Below, one piece after another: positions 5,445-6,622 of a stretch of DNA of 6,622 bases. The stretch is from Candidatus Dadabacteria bacterium (lineage in GTDB: Bacteria; Desulfobacterota_D; UBA1144; Nemesobacterales; UBA2774), in contig JAHKKQ010000190.1 in NCBI GenBank assembly GCA_020027805.1, positions 1 through 6,622 of the forward strand. The letters run 5' to 3'. A program made the translations under genes and the position numbers. Numbering within the stretch: position 1 is the stretch's first letter; every line of letters starts with the position of its first letter. Under the pieces are notes generated by a model. The model searched no databases, was not told the origin of the DNA, and saw nothing but the letters and a program-made list of their open reading frames with translations.

Positions 5445-6452
5445 TTATTTTCTGAAATACCAGTATAATCCTCTTAATTTCCTTAACACATTGCTTTCGA
5501 TAGTCTTAAGTATTCTCCCCTTCAAAGTTCGAAGCGGGGAGCCCTTATATACATTTTTCTCAAGATCGCTGATTTTGTAACGCCTCGGCTCCCCGGCGAC
5601 AGGACCCCTTTTTGCGAGAATGGCTTTCATCCTCTCGTGGAAGAGCCTGTTGTCAGACTCTATACCGCTCTTGTCCGATATGAGAAAATTACCCCGGTGG
5701 GTTTTAATAAACTCCCTGGCGCCCCCTCCGGGAGCCAGAAGATGCCACGCCAGGGCCCCCGTCGTAACCATGAGGGCGTAGTCTTTTTCAAGGAGCCTCG
5801 CGCAGAGGTCGTTCTCCTCCCGAAACGCGTGGTCGGAGTATCCCTCTACGGCCCAGCCTCCCGCGTGCTCAACCGCCCCGCGGCGGTAACATATCGCCCC
5901 TCCGTTGAGACTCTCGACCTCGAGGACCTCCGGATCGTTATAATAACGGTGGCCCTGCAATCTCCATGTCGGCTCTTCAAGCGTCGGCGTCCAATTACTA
6001 TGCGCCAGGTTCACGTCCAGGTTCACCGGTTTCATTGTAGGTTCCGGATTGCATCCGCCTACAGCCGCCAGAGGCCTGCCAGAGAAAAAACGGAACGGCT
6101 TCAGTATGTTCTCAAGGAAACCGGCGTCCGGCAGCATATCGTCGTCTATCCTCAGAATAAACTCTATCGATTCCGGCACGGCTTCCATCGCCTGCTGGTG
6201 CCTGTTCCGGCCACCTTCAGTACGGATGATTATAATCTCATGACCGGTGTTTTTTGCGAGCGTAAAAAGATCCGTTAGCGCATCGTCACGCTCGACCGGC
6301 GAATCGCTCTGATCGTTAATTACAACCATAAAGTTCGTGTATGTTTGGTTAAGCAAAGAGGCCAGTAAAACGGCAAGATAGGAAGGACGGTTTTTCGTCG
6401 GTACAGCTACCGCTATTTTTTCGTCCGTTTTTATGGGTCTTAATTTAATCAT
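5445..6452 (-). CDS. GT2 (GT-A fold) glycosyltransferase
   Basis: This 335-residue inverting-type family-2 glycosyltransferase opens with IAVAVPTKNRPSYLAVLLAS (13-32). It has VVINDQSDS (43-51), the metal-binding DDD motif in LRIDDDMLPD (100-109), LNGGAICYRR (182-191) and the acceptor-side EEND (212-215) in HAFREENDLCARL. A WHLLAPGGG segment (236-244) follows. The last 50 residues are basic and could lie on the membrane surface, but there is no transmembrane span. It probably adds one sugar to the growing glycan at the cytoplasmic face; donor unknown. ATG 6452 overlaps the previous gene's TGA in an ATGA junction, with no strong ribosome binding site, so translation is likely coupled. A 213-codon frame lies opposite on the plus strand and is judged a shadow. 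Confidence 0.93.
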   Translation of the reverse strand: MIKLRPIKTDEKIAVAVPTKNRPSYLAVLLASLLNQTYTNFMVVINDQSDSPVERDDALTDLFTLAKNTGHEIIIIRTEGGRNRHQQAMEAVPESIEFILRIDDDMLPDAGFLENILKPFRFFSGRPLAAVGGCNPEPTMKPVNLDVNLAHSNWTPTLEEPTWRLQGHRYYNDPEVLEVESLNGGAICYRRGAVEHAGGWAVEGYSDHAFREENDLCARLLEKDYALMVTTGALAWHLLAPGGGAREFIKTHRGNFLISDKSGIESDNRLFHERMKAILAKRGPVAGEPRRYKISDLEKNVYKGSPLRTLKGRILKTIESNVLRKLRGLYWYFRK

Positions 6453-6622
6453 CCGCGTTCGTCATAAAGTCTGGAGATGAGATCGCAAAAGCTCTTCTCA
6501 AAACGGTCCCAGCTGAATTTAACCGCCGTCTCGTAGGCGGCTTCGCCCACGAGTTTAATATTAGCACTGTTATCGCACATATAAAGTATCGCTTCCTTGA
6601 GGCTTTCGACGGAGCCAGTCTC
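6449..6622 (-). CDS. C-terminus of a probable GT4 glycosyltransferase (partial, enters from beyond 6622)
   Basis: The minus frame is open from the window edge to TGA 6449-6451, giving the last 57 residues of a gene. The sequence (ETGSVESLKEAILYM, later KLVGEAAYETA, then FSWDRFEKSFCDLISRLY) has the typical end of a GT4 protein: a helix after the donor site, then an aromatic WDRFEK helix crossing back to the N-terminal domain. The stop overlaps the next gene's ATG by 4 bases (ATGA), so it belongs to the same operon. The catalytic region lies outside, so the family is inferred from the tail only. Confidence 0.68.
   Translation of the reverse strand, partial: ETGSVESLKEAILYMCDNSANIKLVGEAAYETAVKFSWDRFEKSFCDLISRLYDERG

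Noticed and set aside
5637..6278. 213-codon open frame on the plus strand
   Set aside because: It is antisense to the GT2 gene, which has the full motif set. The translation is Arg/Val-rich with no recognisable fold and no ribosome binding site that I could see.

Overview
The window looks like a bacterial accessory locus for glycan assembly, with a small RiPP-like module attached. Base composition is moderate. Arginine AGG/AGA and isoleucine ATA are used freely, and genes are packed with overlaps of a few bases, as in a Gram-negative operon. The taxon cannot be fixed from this sequence; Desulfobacterota, Nitrospirota or a related candidate phylum is only a guess.

Plus strand, 1-583: a PqqD-family (RiPP recognition element) gene at 41-325 is followed after 2 bases by a short lysine-rich gene, 328-471, that is too small for routine gene callers. 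Its C-terminal part fits the first half of the YxxPxL leader motif of lasso-type precursors. It stops at a TAG, but the same frame then stays open for 30 more codons to a TGA at 562-564. That TGA lies inside the stem of an intrinsic terminator at 559-583. The pair may therefore be a recognition protein plus a precursor peptide, with the core either lost behind a nonsense codon or never translated.

Minus strand, 6622-572, reading right to left: C-terminus of a probable GT4 glycosyltransferase (enters from outside the window), a GT2 glycosyltransferase, a CgeB/DUF3880-like glycosyltransferase, a small GT4-like glycosyltransferase split into two overlapping frames, a second PqqD-family gene, a 750-residue protein with two complete GT4 modules, and an S24/S26-type signal-peptidase-like protein. 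Gene junctions range from 11-base overlaps to 4-base gaps, so this is one translationally coupled operon. Its promoter lies beyond base 6622. It converges on the plus-strand module in the 100-base interval 472-571.

The glycosyltransferases probably build or decorate one surface polysaccharide or glycoconjugate. The two PqqD-like proteins, the leader-like peptide and the peptidase-like protein are the parts expected of a peptide-modification system. No maturase (B2 transglutaminase-like, asparagine-synthetase-like, radical SAM) is visible, so it would have to lie outside the window. There is no tRNA, rRNA, CRISPR array or insertion sequence here, and no gene-free stretch over 300 bases.
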